This document shows positions 1 to 12,300 of a stretch of 64,000 nt of DNA, piece after piece. The DNA is from Lepus europaeus. Lineage: Eukaryota; Chordata; Mammalia; Lagomorpha; Leporidae. Under the pieces are notes generated by a model that saw only the letters and a program-made list of their open reading frames with translations, had not been told where the DNA came from and did no database searches. Where the stretch lies: assembly GCF_033115175.1 (NCBI RefSeq), contig NC_084827.1, positions 119,939,701 through 120,003,700 on the forward strand, read 5' to 3'. Position 1 is the first letter of the stretch, and every line of letters starts with the position of its first letter. The position numbers and the translations under genes were made by a program.

Positions 1-1572
1 CAAGGCTGGAGGCATCACAACACCAGATTTCAGGACATACTCCAAGGCGGTTATAATCAAAACAGCCTGCTACTTGTACAAAAACAGATGGATAGGCCAA
101 TGGAACAGAATAGAAACACCAGAAATTAATCCATGCACCTACATCAAACTTATATTTGACCAAGGAGCAAGGACAGTCTCAACAAATGGTGCTGGGAAAA
201 CTAGACTTCCACATGCAGAAATATGTGTAATATGTAAGATAGGACCCCCTTACACAAAAATCCATTCAAAATGGATTAAAGACCTAAATCCATGACCCTT
301 TACCATCAAATTATTAAAGAACATTGGGGAAACCATGGAATACACTGGCACAGGCAAAGAGTTCTTGGAAAAGACCCCAGAGGCACAGGCAATCAAAGCC
401 AAAATTAACAAATGGGATTACATCAAATTGAGAAGCTTCTGCAATGCAAAAGAAACACTCAGGAAAGTGAAGAGGCAACCAACAGAATGGGAAAAATTAT
501 TTGCAAATTATGCAACTGATACAAGATTAATAACCAGAATATATAAAGAGATCAAGTTATTCAACAACAACAAAACAAACAACCCAGTTAAGAAATGGGC
601 AAAGTACTTAAACAGGCATTTTTCAAAAGAAGAAATCCAAAAAGTCAACAGACACATAAAAAAATGCTCAGGATCAGTAGCCGTCAGGGAAATGCAAATC
701 AAAACCACAATGAGGTTTCATCTCTACCCTGTTAGAATGTCTTTCATACAGAAATCAACAAACATCAAATGATGGCAAGGATATGGGGAAATCCATGTTG
801 GTGGCAATGTAAGCTGGTAAAATCCACTATGGAAGACAGTATGGAGATATCTCAGAAATCTGAATATAGACCTGCCATTTGACCCAGCCATCCCACTCCT
901 GGGAATTTACCCCAGGGAAATTAAATCAGGATATGTAAGAGTTATCTGCACCCCCATGTTACTGCCACTCAATTCACAATAGCTAAGACATGAAAGAGTT
1001 ATCTGCACCCCCATGGTTTACTGCAGCTCAATGCACAATAGCTAAGACATGGCATCAACCCTAATGGCCATCAACTGAAGACTGGATAAAGAAATTATGG
1101 GATATATGCACTATGGAATACTACACAGTGGTTAAAAAAATGAAATCTGATTGTTTGCAACAAAAGGAATGAAACTGGAAAACATTATACTTAGTGAAAT
1201 AAGCCAGGCCCAAAAGGATAAATACCATATGTTCTCCTTGACCTGTGATAACTTATAGAGCACCTAAAAGGTAATTTATAGAAGTTAAACTGACACTTTG
1301 AGAAGCAATGACTTTGAATAGTCCTTGTCTTGACTGTTGAGGAACAGTTTTTGTATTTTTTCCCATACTATTTTTTAAATTCTTTACATAACATGGAGTT
1401 AATCATATACATATAAAGTTAACTGAAAATAGGTCTTAGTGAAAAATAAGAATGGGAATAGGAGAGGGAGTAGGAAGAGGGGTGGGAGGGCAGGTATGGT
1501 GGGAAGAATCATATGTTCCTAAAGTTGTAATTATGAAATGTATTAAGTTTGCATTCCTTAAATAAAAGATTT
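1..1572 (+). mobile_element. L1 retrotransposon, decayed 3' part (ORF2 C-terminus and 3' UTR)
   Basis: The left edge cuts into an L1 in forward orientation. Frames at 74-295 and 335-772 translate to parts of the ORF2 C-terminal region (for example [17 protein letters not shown] and HFSKEEIQ), matching the better-preserved copies at 11858-13147 and 38611-39862. Stops and frameshifts separate them, so no protein is made. The zinc-knuckle region near 770-860 is partly deleted. A purine-rich 3' UTR stretch lies around 1445-1500, and an AATAAA-type end is at about 1560. A 57-bp tandem duplication sits at 939-1052. The rest of the element lies outside the window. Confidence 0.9.
939..1052 (+). repeat. 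57-bp tandem duplication inside the L1 ORF2 remnant
   Basis: Two neighbouring copies start with GAGTTATCTGCACCCCCATG at 939 and 996 and each ends near AGCTAAGACATG, giving a period of about 57 bp with a few mismatches. Other L1 copies in the window, such as the stretch near 12895-12945, have this stretch once, so it is private to this copy. Confidence 0.85.
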
Positions 1573-4163
1573 CGGCAGGGGGGAAGACTAGGTTTATCCA
1601 ACATAGAAATTCTATCATGGAATGAACTGGACAAGGGAACTGGGACACTTGCAAGAAAGAGACTGAAATGAGCATGAAATATAAGTGAATTGGGAAAAAA
1701 TTATCAGGGAAGATGAAGAGGGCAAATATGGGAGGTCTTAGATAAGCACTGCTCTAATGGAAGCCAGAAAGAAAGGAAGCAGTGGTTGCAGGATGGCAAG
1801 TTTGCCTAAGTGGCTTCAGAGCAATGCATTCTCTGGCAATGACAAGTCCAGAATGTGACCATAGAAGTGAGTGGCTAAATCAGAATAGAGAAAAATAGTC
1901 ATCATCAGGGTGCTTGCCAAACAGGTCATTCACATAGGCAACAAAGTCACCAAGGGCAAAGGCCAAGAGTTGGATGGAGAAGAATGCTGGCGACATGCAT
2001 GCTTATCTCTACAAGGTCGGACTCCTTGGTGGAGATCTGGGCATGAGAGAGGAGAATGCAGGCGTTGGGCAAGCACAGAACACAAATACGGGCTGTGGGC
2101 CCTGCAGGTGGTTTTGGGTTCTGCCTCAGATTCAAAAATGTGAATATCCATAGGTTGATGGGGTGGTAGTTTGGCTTTTGTGGAAGCGCTTAACTCATTA
2201 GAAAGCTATCTTTCTGGCATTCATGTCTTAGTGAAAGAATACTAAAGAGTCAATGTTTCTGTTATTTCCAGCAGAAGTTGTTCATGTAGCCAAAGTTCCA
2301 ATCCTATGAGATACAGCCACCATTATTTTATATTTATTACTGTACTTAATCTTTTAAGAAAACAGGATTAACTTTCAGATTAAACACCATGTAAATGTTG
2401 CTCTGTACTTTAATTAAAATGAATAAGCTAATTAAACTAGAAAAAAGTTCAAATAAGCCCATGAGAGTGTAACATTAAAGAATATACCCTTCGTTAATGC
2501 TTTTTGATGCGAAAAAAGATTATAGCACATTAGAGATAAATATTAGTTGGCTTTTGTTATATTAAAGGTTCTTGGATCATATATCATACTATTAATGGCT
2601 GCCTTATATTAATTATGTCTGCAGACCAAAGCAATATCTGACAGCTTATGATATATGGTATATTATAACATGACTCAATTCTGAACAGCATTGTTAGTAG
2701 GGATTTAAACTCTCATTTTGAATATAGGTTTCTGGGGTACGGGGTAATCCTTGTGTTTATTTAATGCCAATAGAAATAAGCCTTTAAAAGGAAAAGAAAA
2801 ACTTCGTAAAAAATAAAGACAGAAATGCATTCCTTCCATCTTGCTGGTTACACTAGGATCCTAGTGTGTTAGAGTTCCACTGGAGCTATTATCACCAAGT
2901 GAGAAGAAGGGCCTGGAGCTCTCAATGAGATTCAGTCCACAGCTCATTGCCATTGAAGTCGGGCCACGGTCTGCTGTGTAAATGTGCACTGTGGGCCGCT
3001 TTAATGCACTGATTAGGGCATAATTATGGGTACAATAGACTCTTCTCTGCATAATCACGTTCTTGGGGGATTTTAAATGTGTATACTATTGCTCAAACCT
3101 AATACAATTTTTGCGATTGTTCATTTCAGTTATGTCATATACCTTTAGTGGGGACATTCTCAATTTGCAAATAAGTTATTTCTTCCCCAAACTGTGGATA
3201 TAACAGTCCACTGAGATTAACTGTGTCTAAACCCATTTCATAGTTTGTCCTTAAGGTGGATTAAGAACACTTAGTGCACCGTCACTAAGGATTCTTAGTG
3301 TGGATTCTTGACAATTCCTGCAATGGCCTCTTTGAATTCAGTTAACTTCAAAATCATGGATGACTAGATAGAGAAACAGAGACAAAGTTGGGGTGAAGGT
3401 GGCTGGAGGTACTTCTCATAGTCCGGTGCTCTCAGAGTTCTCTTCTCTATGTAGAACCATTTCTTACAGAAATGGTTTCCCCCTCCAAAGAGCCAGCTAC
3501 ATAAATTACACAGAAGCCACACAGCAGGAACTGGTAGGACACTTATCCCAATTCCCCCTAATCACTTCCCAGTAATATCGGTAAAACATGATCCACAGCC
3601 TTGCCACTGTCTGCCTTTACAATGCCCATTTCTTAAGTGGTTTTCCCAGTAGTCTGTAGATGTAGTATTGCTCTCAGCTACCATGTCATTCACAACTTAA
3701 CATTAATTCCATTTACCTAAGAAACCCCCCATGCCATTTCAAACTAACAAGTATTGGTGTAAAAATATTTGAGTAAGTCCTTCCCTACCCCACCCCCGGC
3801 AATTTTACCAAACCACAGGGATGCCTTGCCACCTGAATTGCATCTTGCATCCTGCAAATGACTGAAAAAAACTTTGTAGGCTTGCATTGGTCACACCAAA
3901 AACAAAACTGAACCAAGTTCGATTTTAGTGCTGCTTGCAGAGTTGACTACATATTATTTTTATTGTTAGCATTATTATATTACAGTTTTATAGTCTCTTT
4001 TTCTGAGGAATTGAAGTAATATAATCTTTCTGACTTCACAATCACTTTCATTTTCCAGAAAATAGAAGAGAAATAGAAAATAGGGGAAAAGAAAAAAATG
4101 ACAGTAAAAGGAATGGAAGGAAGGAGGGGTAGGAGGGAGGAAATTGAAAAGGATGCAATATTT
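1573..4163. other. Intergenic, mostly non-repetitive
   Basis: I see no convincing gene or young repeat. Short open frames here (for example 1910-2143 and 2861-3058) have no recognisable domain. Positions 2340-3060 are AT-rich with many TAAT/ATTA cores and look relatively unbroken by repeats. That could mean a conserved non-coding element, but it cannot be shown without an alignment. Confidence 0.4.
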
Positions 4164-4180
4164 GGAACAGGTTCCTTTCT

Positions 4181-4504
4181 TTTTAAAGATTTATTTTTTA
4201 TTTATTTGAAAGACAGAGTTACAGAGAGAGGTAGAGACAGAGAGAGAGGTCTTCTATCCACTGGTTCACTCCTCAGATGGCCTCAATGGCCGCAGCTGCA
4301 CCAATCTGAAGCCAGGAGATTCTTCCAGGTCTCCCACGTGGGCACATGGGCCCAAGTACTTGGGCCATCCTCCACTGCTATCCCAGGCCATAGCAGAGAG
4401 CTGGATCGGAAGAGGAGCAACTGGGACCGGAACCGGCACCTATATGGGATGCTGGCGCTTCAGGCCAGGGATCTAAACCCGCTGCACCACAGCACTGGCC
4501 CTGA
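4181..4504 (-). mobile_element. CSINE (rabbit C-repeat SINE), full length
   Basis: The reverse strand reads the CSINE head, the B-box region, the TGGCCC-AAGTACTTGGGCC palindrome, a CT-rich tract and an A-rich tail. A perfect 17-bp target-site duplication (GGAACAGGTTCCTTTCT) occurs at 4164-4180 and 4505-4521. This is strong evidence of L1-type retrotransposition and that both ends are intact. Confidence 0.93.
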
Positions 4505-4719
4505 GGAACAGGTTCCTTTCTACTACGTACTCAAAGAGTGACACAATGTGTATCAGCAATGTGGTTGAACCCAATTCTAACATTTGGGACAAATGCCATT
4601 TAACCATAGGGTAAAAAACAGAAGGGCAAACCCATTTCTTCAAGTTCTTTTGAAGGCATTAACCAGCTCACAGCCTAACCACCTCTTAAAGACCCCACTC
4701 AATACACCGAGGATCAAAT

Positions 4720-4857
4720 TTCTTTTTTAAGGTTTATTTATTTGAAAGACAGAATGACAGAGAGAGAAAGAAATAGAGAGAGAGAGAGAGAGGGAACAAT
4801 CTTCATCTACTGGTTCACTCCCTAAATGTCCACAACAGGAAGGATGAGGTCAGGCCA
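4720..4857 (-). mobile_element. CSINE, 3' half only
   Basis: Only the tail, GA/CT-rich tract and the part up to the GGTTCACTCCC motif remain on the reverse strand. The element stops abruptly at about 4857, where a forward L1 fragment starts. The missing half does not reappear after the L1, so a deletion or recombination at the junction is likelier than simple insertion. Confidence 0.75.
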
Positions 4858-5490
4858 AAGCCATCCCACTCCTGGGAATTTACCCAAAGGAAATGAAATC
4901 AGCACAGGAGAGAGTTATTTGAACCGGTATGTTAATTGCAGCTCAATTCACAATAGCTAAGACATGGAATCAACCCAAATGTCTGTCAATTGAAGACTGG
5001 ATAAAGAAATTATGGGATATGTGAATACTACACAGTGGTACAAAAAATGAAATCCTGTCATTTGCAGCAAAATAGATGAAACTGGAAAATATTATATTTA
5101 ATGAGAATAAGCCAGTCCCAAAAAGACAAACACCAAATGTTCTCCCTGATCTGTGGTAACCAATAGAACACCTAAAAGGTAATCTATAGAAGTGAAATTG
5201 ACACTTTGAGATGTGGTAACTTTGAACAGCCCTTTTCTTGACTGTTGAGGAAGTGTTTTTTTCATACTATTTATTGATCTCTTCACTTAGTGTAGGGTTA
5301 ATCTTACTGTATAAAGTTAATTGAAAATAGACCTTAGTAAAAAATAAGAATGGGAACGGGAGAGGGAAGAGGAAGAACGGTGGGAATAAGGGAGAGAGGG
5401 CAGGTAGGGTGGGAAGAATCACTGTTTCTAAATGTGTATTTATGAAATGCATGAAGTTACATACCTTAAATAAGAAAAAGTTAAAAAATT
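4858..5490 (+). mobile_element. L1, 5'-truncated (ORF2 end and 3' UTR)
   Basis: It starts at the ORF2 segment encoding a [14 protein letters not shown] motif (AGCCATCCCACTCCTGGGAA) and runs through the diverged ORF2 end, the purine-rich 3' UTR (about 5345-5410) and an A-rich end. It resembles the older L1 type seen at 1-1572 and 62776-63030 more than the full-length copy at 7838. No open ORF2 frame survives. Confidence 0.85.
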
Positions 5491-5529
5491 TAAAAAATTC
5501 AAGTATTATTGAGCCCAATGTGTTTTGCT

Positions 5530-7109
5530 GTATCTGCTCTTTGCACTAAGCTATCTTTTTTGTATATGCTTATTTATTTATAATTGACACATAATTCTAC
5601 ATATTTATGGGCAACAATGCAATATTTCAATGTATGTATACAATGTGTAATGATCAGATTAATCAGCATATTCATCACCACAAGCATCTATCATTTGGGT
5701 GGGGAACTTTCAGAATTCTACTAGCTATTTTGAGATAATTAACTATTTTCAATAAGTTACCTCACTGTGATCATTACAAGCTACCCCTTCCATCCAACTG
5801 CACCCTTGTACCCATCAACCATACTCCCTCCATTCCCTTCCTCCCTCCTCCCCCTTCCAGTCTCTGGTATTCACTACTCTACTCTCCACTTCTTTGTGGT
5901 CAACTTTCTAACCTTCCACAAATAAGTGAAAACATGCAGTAATTTTTCTTTCTATGCTGACTTGTTTCACTTAACACAATGTCCTCTGGGCTCGTCTGTG
6001 TTGCTACAAATAATAGAACTGCATTCCTTTTTATACCTGAGTATTACTGTATATAACTAACCATGTACTCTTTATCCATTCATCTACCAATGGAGCACTT
6101 AGATTGATTACGTATCCTGGCTATTGTCAATGGTGCTGCACTAAACACAGGAGTACACGTGTATCTTCAACATACTGGTTTTCTTTCCTTTGGATACATA
6201 CCCACAGTGAAATTGCTGAGTCAAATGGCAGTTCTAGTTCTAGATTTCTGAGGAAATTCCATACTGTTTTCCACAAGGACTGCACTGATTTATATTCCCA
6301 TCAACAGTATAAGAGAGTTCCCCTTTCTCCACATCCTCACCAGCATTTGTTTTTTGTCTTTTTGTTGGTAGCCATTCTAACTCAGATAAGAGAGTACCTC
6401 ACTGTGGTTTTGATTTCCCTTTTCTTGATGAATCTGTGCAACATTTGTATTTCTTCTTTTAAGACATGTCATCTGAGACATGTCAAATCACTTGCCCAAT
6501 TTTTAAATTGGGTTTCTGGGGGGGGATGCTGGTAGGTTGAGTTCTTTAATCTCATCAGCTGAACAGCTTGCAAATATTTTCTCCCATTCTATTTCTGTAA
6601 AGAATGTCATTGGTATTGTGACAGGGATTGCATTGAATCTGTGGATCATTTCAAGTAGTATGAACATTCAAAGTGTATTAGTCCTTCAAACCCACAACCC
6701 TGGGATGGCTTTCCACTTTTTAGTGGCCTCTTCAATTTCTTCGACCTTCTTGTTTGAATTTATTCCAAGGTATTTTCTGGTTTCTGCAGCTGTTAATGTA
6801 AATGGGATTACTTTCTTGATTTCTTTTTCATCTGATTTGTTCTTAGGGTACTGAAATGCTACTAATTTTTGTAAGCTTATCTTGTATCCTGCATTTTACT
6901 GTATCCATTTATCAATTCTAACAGGATTTGTTTTTGGTGGAGGTTTTAGTTTTTCTATGTATAATATCATATCAACTGCCAACAAGGACAATTTGACATC
7001 CTCCTTTCCAAACTGAATGCCCTTATTTCTATCTCTTGCTTAATTACTCTGGGTAGTACTCCCAGTAATGTGTTGAGTAAGAGAGGTAAAAGGTACCCAT
7101 GGGCTGGTC
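5530..7109 (-). mobile_element. Ancient L1, reverse orientation, segment 1 (3' UTR and ORF2 end)
   Basis: The sequence around 5570-5760 (ATTGACACATAATTCTACAT and the following AT-rich stretch) is typical of the reverse complement of old mammalian L1 3' UTRs. From about 6060 to 7090 the reverse strand follows ORF2 with many stops. The element is interrupted at 7110 by younger insertions and continues at 14592. All copies of this element in the window are dead. Confidence 0.82.
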
Positions 7110-7124
7110 AGAAACATGTGGTTT
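7110..7124. repeat. Target-site duplication, left copy, of CSINE 7125-7466
   Basis: AGAAACATGTGGTTT occurs at 7110-7124 and again at 7467-7481, exactly flanking the CSINE. The host sequence is the ancient reverse L1. Confidence 0.92.
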
Positions 7125-7466
7125 GGCCGATGCCGTGGCTTAACAGGCTAATCCTCCGCCTTGCGGCGCCGGCACATCGAGTTCTAGTCCCGGTAGGGGC
7201 ACCGGATTCTATCCCAGTTGCCCCTCTTCCAGGCCAGCTCTCTGCTATGGCCCGGGAAGGCAGTGGAGGATGGCCCAAGTCCTTGGGCCCTGCACCCTCA
7301 TGGGAGACCAGGAAAAGCACCTGGCTCCTAGCTTCGGATCAGCACGATGCGCCAGCCGCAGCGGCCATTGGAGGGTGAACCAACGGCAAAAAGGAAGATC
7401 TTTCTCTCTGTCTCTCTCTCTCACTATCCACTTTGCCTAAAAAAAAAAGAAAGAAAAGAAAAGAAA
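7125..7466 (+). mobile_element. CSINE, young-type subfamily, full length
   Basis: It begins GGCCGATGCCGTGGCTTAAC and carries the extra block seen in one CSINE subgroup (CCGGATTCTATCCCAGTTGC region). The CT-rich tract is followed by a purine tail of AAAG units. The 15-bp TSD is perfect. The open frames across it are accidental and recur in every copy of this type. Confidence 0.94.
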
Positions 7467-7497
7467 AGAAACATGTGGTTTAATTTCCATGTATCTG

Positions 7498-7822
7498 GGA
7501 CCTGCATTGTGGCTTAGCAGGTTGAGCCAACGCCTACAGTGCTGGCATCCCATATGGGCACCAGTTCGAGTCCCAACTGCTCCGCTTCTGATCCAGCTCT
7601 CTGCTATGGCCTGGGAAAGCAGTGGAAGACGGCCCAAGTCCTTGGGTCCCTGAACCTGTGTGGGAGACCGGGGGGAAGCTCCTGGCTCCTGCCTTCGGAT
7701 CAGCACAGCTCTGGCCATTGCGGCCATCTGGGGAGTGAACCAATGGATAGAAGACCTCTATCTCTCTGCCTCTCCTCCTCTATCTGTGTAACTCTGACTT
7801 TCAAGTAAATAAATAAATCTCT
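7498..7822 (+). mobile_element. CSINE, full length, with its right TSD displaced by a later L1
   Basis: It starts GGACCTGCATTGTGGCTTAG and ends in AAATAAATAAATCTCT plus poly(A). The left TSD TTCCATGTATCTG is at 7485-7497. The matching right copy is at 14592-14604, on the far side of the full-length L1, so the L1 inserted at this SINE's tail afterwards. Confidence 0.93.
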
Positions 7823-7837
7823 AAAAAAAAAACTTCC

Positions 7838-8232
7838 GGCACCTAGCAGCGCCCAGCTGCACCGCGCAGACCCGCACTGAGCCGCGCCACGGACACGGGG
7901 GCCACTAGAGTTGGGAAAACAGCGAACCCAGCTACAGAAGCCCACCCACAAAATTTGAGCCCTGGCGCTGGAAGCACAGGTAACCCGAGACATTGGCCGC
8001 GAAGGTTAGACCGTGGTCCGAGCTCACGCGGGGGGGGGGGGGGGGGGACTACACCAGGCTGACTGGAAGAAAAAAAAAAGGGGGGGAACCAGCTGGGACA
8101 CTAGCCTCTATGCACTTTCCTTACAAACGCCAGAAAGACAAAGAGCAGGGACCACTTTACATAAGAAAAACAAACACTTTAGCCTAGGCAACACTGAAGA
8201 ACCAAACAGAGCTCTTTGGCCACACCTCCAAG
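7838..8232 (+). promoter_or_regulatory. L1 5' UTR / internal promoter region
   Basis: About 395 bp lie between the TSD and the ORF1 start. The stretch is GC-rich with several CpGs and a long G run (about 8031-8048). In mammalian L1s this region holds the internal RNA polymerase II promoter. That role is inferred from position; no monomer repeats are visible in this copy. Confidence 0.7.
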
Positions 8233-9166
8233 ATGCCAAACAACCGTAGAAACCAAGGTAACAAGAGCAAGGAAGACACTCTCATGCCCCCAAATGAAAA
8301 AGGCACCCCAATCCAAGATTATGAAGATGATGAGATAGAAGAAATGCAAGAAGCGGATCTCAAAAAATTGGTAAGATCATTAAGAAGCTCTCAAAAACAA
8401 ATTCTTGAACTACAGAAATCCTTAATGGACAAGATAGAAAATCTCTCTCGCGAAAATGAAATATTAAGGAGGAATCAAAATGAAATGAAACAACTAGTAG
8501 AACAAGAAACAGTGTTAGTGACAAGACCATAATGAAATGAAGAATTAAATAGATCAAATGACAAACACATTAGAAAGCCTTAAAAACAGAATGGGTGAAG
8601 CAGAAGAGAGAATATCGGAATTAGAAGACAGAGAACAGGAAAGGAAACAGGCAAACCAAAGAAAAGAAGAAGAAATTAGAAATCTAAAAAATATTGTCAG
8701 GAATCTACAGGATACTATTAAAAAACCGAACATTCGGGTCCTAGGAGTTCCTGAAGGCATGGAGAGGGAGAAAGGATTAGAAGGCCTTTTTAGTGAGATA
8801 CTAGCAGAAAATTTCCCAGGTTTGGAGAAGGACAGAGACATCCTAGTACAGGAAGCTCATAGAACCCCTAATAAACATGACCAAAAGAGATCCTCACCAC
8901 GACACGTCGTAATCAAACTCACCACAGTGAAACATAAAGAAAAGATCCTAAAATGTGCAAGAGAGAAACGCCAGATTACTCTCAGAGGATCTCCAATTAG
9001 ACTCACAGCTGACTTCTCTTCAGAAACCCTACAAGCTAGGAGAGAATGGCGAGACATAGCCCAGGTGCTAAGAGAGAAAAACTGCCAGCCCAGAATATTA
9101 TATCCTGCAAAGCTCTCATTTATGAATGAAGGTGAAATAAAGACCTTTCACAGCAAACAGAAATAG
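8233..9166 (+). pseudogene. L1 ORF1 (RNA-binding chaperone), frame-broken
   Basis: ORF1 proteins form trimers that coat L1 RNA and are needed for retrotransposition in cis. The first frame (8233-8532, 99 residues, start MPNNRRNQGN) is charged and helical, with heptad-like Leu/Ile spacing from about residue 35, consistent with the coiled coil. It ends at a stop at 8530. The rest (8558-9166, 202 residues) lies in another frame and matches the RRM and C-terminal domains (for example IRVLGVPEG and RLTADFSSETLQARREW). Stops in all frames at about 8530-8560 show that one or more indels broke the gene. Confidence 0.9.
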
Positions 9167-9333
9167 AAAGAATTTGTCTCCACTCGTCCAGCCCTGCAAA
9201 AGATGCTTAAAGATGTGTTACATACAGAAACACAGAAACACGGTCACCAATATGAAAGAAGGTAAAGGAAGGAAACCTCACACCAAAAGATCACAGGAAT
9301 CTCAAACCATATATTAGAAAGTATCTTTGGCAA

Positions 9334-12300
9334 ATGACAGGGCAAAGTTACTCCTTCTCAATAGTCACATTGAATGTTAATGGCTTGAACTGTCCAGTTA
9401 AAAGACACCAATTGGCTGATTGGGTTAAGGAACAAAACCCATCTATTTGCTGCTTACAAGAAACATATCTTTCCAACAATGATCCATACAGGCTGAAAGT
9501 GAAAGGCTGGAAAAAGATATACCATGCCAACAGAAATGAAAAAAGAGCAGGCGTAGCCATCTTAATATCGGACAACATAAACTTTACCACAAAAACTGTT
9601 AGGAGAGACAAAGAGGGGCACTATATAATGATTAAGGGATCCATTCAACAGGAAGATATAACGATTATCAATGTATATGCACCTAATTACAGGGCACCAG
9701 CTTATTTAAAAGACTTGTTAAGGGACTTAAAGGGAGACTTAGACCCCAATACAATAGTACTGGGGGACTTCAATACTCCACTCTCAGAGATAGACAGATC
9801 AACAGGACAGAAGATCAACAAGGAGACAGTAGATTTAAATGACACTATAGCCCAAATGGATCTAACAGATATCTACAGAACATTTCATCCTACATCTAAG
9901 GACTTTACATTCTTCTCAGCAGTACATGGAACCTTCTCTAGGATTCACCACATACTAGGCCATAAAGCAAGTCTCAGCAAATTCAAAAGAATTAGAATCA
10001 TACCATGCAGCTTCTCAGACCACAAAGGAATGAAATTGAAAATTAGCAACTCAGGAATCCCTAGAGCACGTGCAAACACATGGAGATTGAACAACATGCT
10101 CCTGAATGAACAATGGGTCATAGAAGAAATTAAAAGAGAAATCAAAAATTTTCTGGAAGTAAATGAGGATAACAGCACAACATACCAAAACCTATGGGAT
10201 ATAACAAAAGCAGTGTTAAGAGGAAAGTTTATATCAATAGGTGCCTACATCAAGAAATTGGAAAGGCACCAAATAGATGAGCTTTCAAGTCATCTCAAGG
10301 ATCTAGAAAATCTGCAGCAAACCAAACCCAAACCCAGTAGAAGAAGAGAAATAATTAAGATCAAAGAAGAAATCAACAGGATTGAATCCAAAAAAAAACA
10401 CTACAAAAAATCAGCCAAACGAGGAGCTGGTTTTTTGAAAAAATAAACAAAATTGACACCCCATTGGCCCAACTAACTAAAAAAAGAAGAGAAAAGACCC
10501 AAATCAATAGGATCAGAGATGAAAAGGTAAATGTAACAACAGAGCCGCAGAAATAAAAAGAATCATCAGAGATTACTACAAGGACTTGTATGCCAGCAAA
10601 CAGGGAAATCTATCAGAAATGGACAGATTCTTGGACACATACAACCTCCCTAAATTGAGCCAGGAAGACATAGAAAACCTAAACAGACCAATAACTGACA
10701 CAGAAATTGAAACAGTAATAAAGGCCCTCCCAACAAAGAAAAGCCCAGGGCCAGATGGATTCACTGCTGAGTTCTACCAGACATTTAGAGAAGAACTAAC
10801 TCCAATTCTTCTCAAACTATTCAGAGCAATCGAAAAAGAGGGAATCCTCCCAAATTCTTTCTATGAAGCCACCATCACCTTAATTCCTAAGCCAGAAAAA
10901 GATGCAACATTGAAAGAGAATTACAGACCAATATCCCTGATGAACATAGATGCAAAAATACTCAATAAAATTCTGGCCAATAGAATGCAACAACACATCA
11001 GAAAGATCATCCACCCAGACCAAGTGGGATTTATCCCTGGTATGCAGGGATGGTTCAACATTCGCAAAACAATCAACGTAATACACTACATTAACAGACT
11101 GCAGAAGAAAAACCATATGATTCTCTCAATAGACGCAAAGAAAGCATTTGATAAAATACAACACCCTTTCATGATGAAAACTCTAAGCAAACTGGGTATG
11201 GAAGGAACATTCCTCAATACAATCAAAGCAATATATGAAAAGCACACGGCCAACATCCTATTGAATGGGGAAAAGTTGGAAGCATTTCCACTGAGATCTG
11301 GTACCAGACAGGGATGCCCACTCTCACCACTGCTATTCAATATAGTTCTGGAAGTTTTGGCCAGAGCTATTAGGCAAGAAAAAGAAATTAAAGGGATACA
11401 AATCTGGAAGGAAGAACTCAAACTATCCCTCTTTGCAGATGATATGATTCTTTATTTAGGGGACCCAAAGAACTCTACTAAGAGACTGCTGGAACTCATC
11501 GAAGAGTTTGGCAAAGTAGCAGGATATAAAATCAATGCACAAAAATCAACAGCCTTTGTATACACAGGCAATGCCACGGCTGAGGAAGAACTTCTAAAAT
11601 CAATCCCATTCACAATAGCTACAAAAACAATCAAATACCTTGGAATAAACTTAACCAAAGACGTTAAAGATCTCTACGATGAAAACTACAAAACCTTACA
11701 GAAAGAAATAGAAGAGGCCAAAAAATGGAGAAATCTTCCATGCTCATGGATTGGAAGAATCAACATCATCAAAATGTCTATTCTCCCAAAAGCAATTTAT
11801 ACATTCAATGCATAACCAATCAAGATACCAAAGACCTTCTTCTCAGATCTGGAAAAAATGATGCTGAAATTCATATGGAGACCTCGAATAGCCAAAGCAA
11901 TCCTGTACAACAAAAACAAAGCCGGAGGCATCACAATACCTGATTTCAGGACATACTACAGGGCAGTTGTTATCAAAACAGCATGGTACTGGTACAGAAA
12001 CAGATGGATAGACCAATGGAACAGAATAGAAACACCAGAAATCAGTCCAAACATCTACAGCCAACTTATATTTGACCAAAGATCCAAATCTAATCCCTGG
12101 AATAAGGACAGTCTATTCAATAAATGGTGCTGGGAAAATTGGATTTCCACGTGCAGAAGCTTGAAGCAAGACCCATACCTATCACCTTACACAAAAATTC
12201 ACTCAACATGGATTAAAGACTTAAATCTACGACCTGAAACCATCACATTATTAGAGAGCATTGGAGAAACCCTGCAAGATATAGGTACCAGCAAAGTCTT

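Noticed and set aside
7498..7570. tRNA genes suggested by B-box-like GGTTCGAGTCC motifs
   Set aside because: The motif is part of the tRNA-derived CSINE head; no cloverleaf with an acceptor stem and anticodon arm can be formed.
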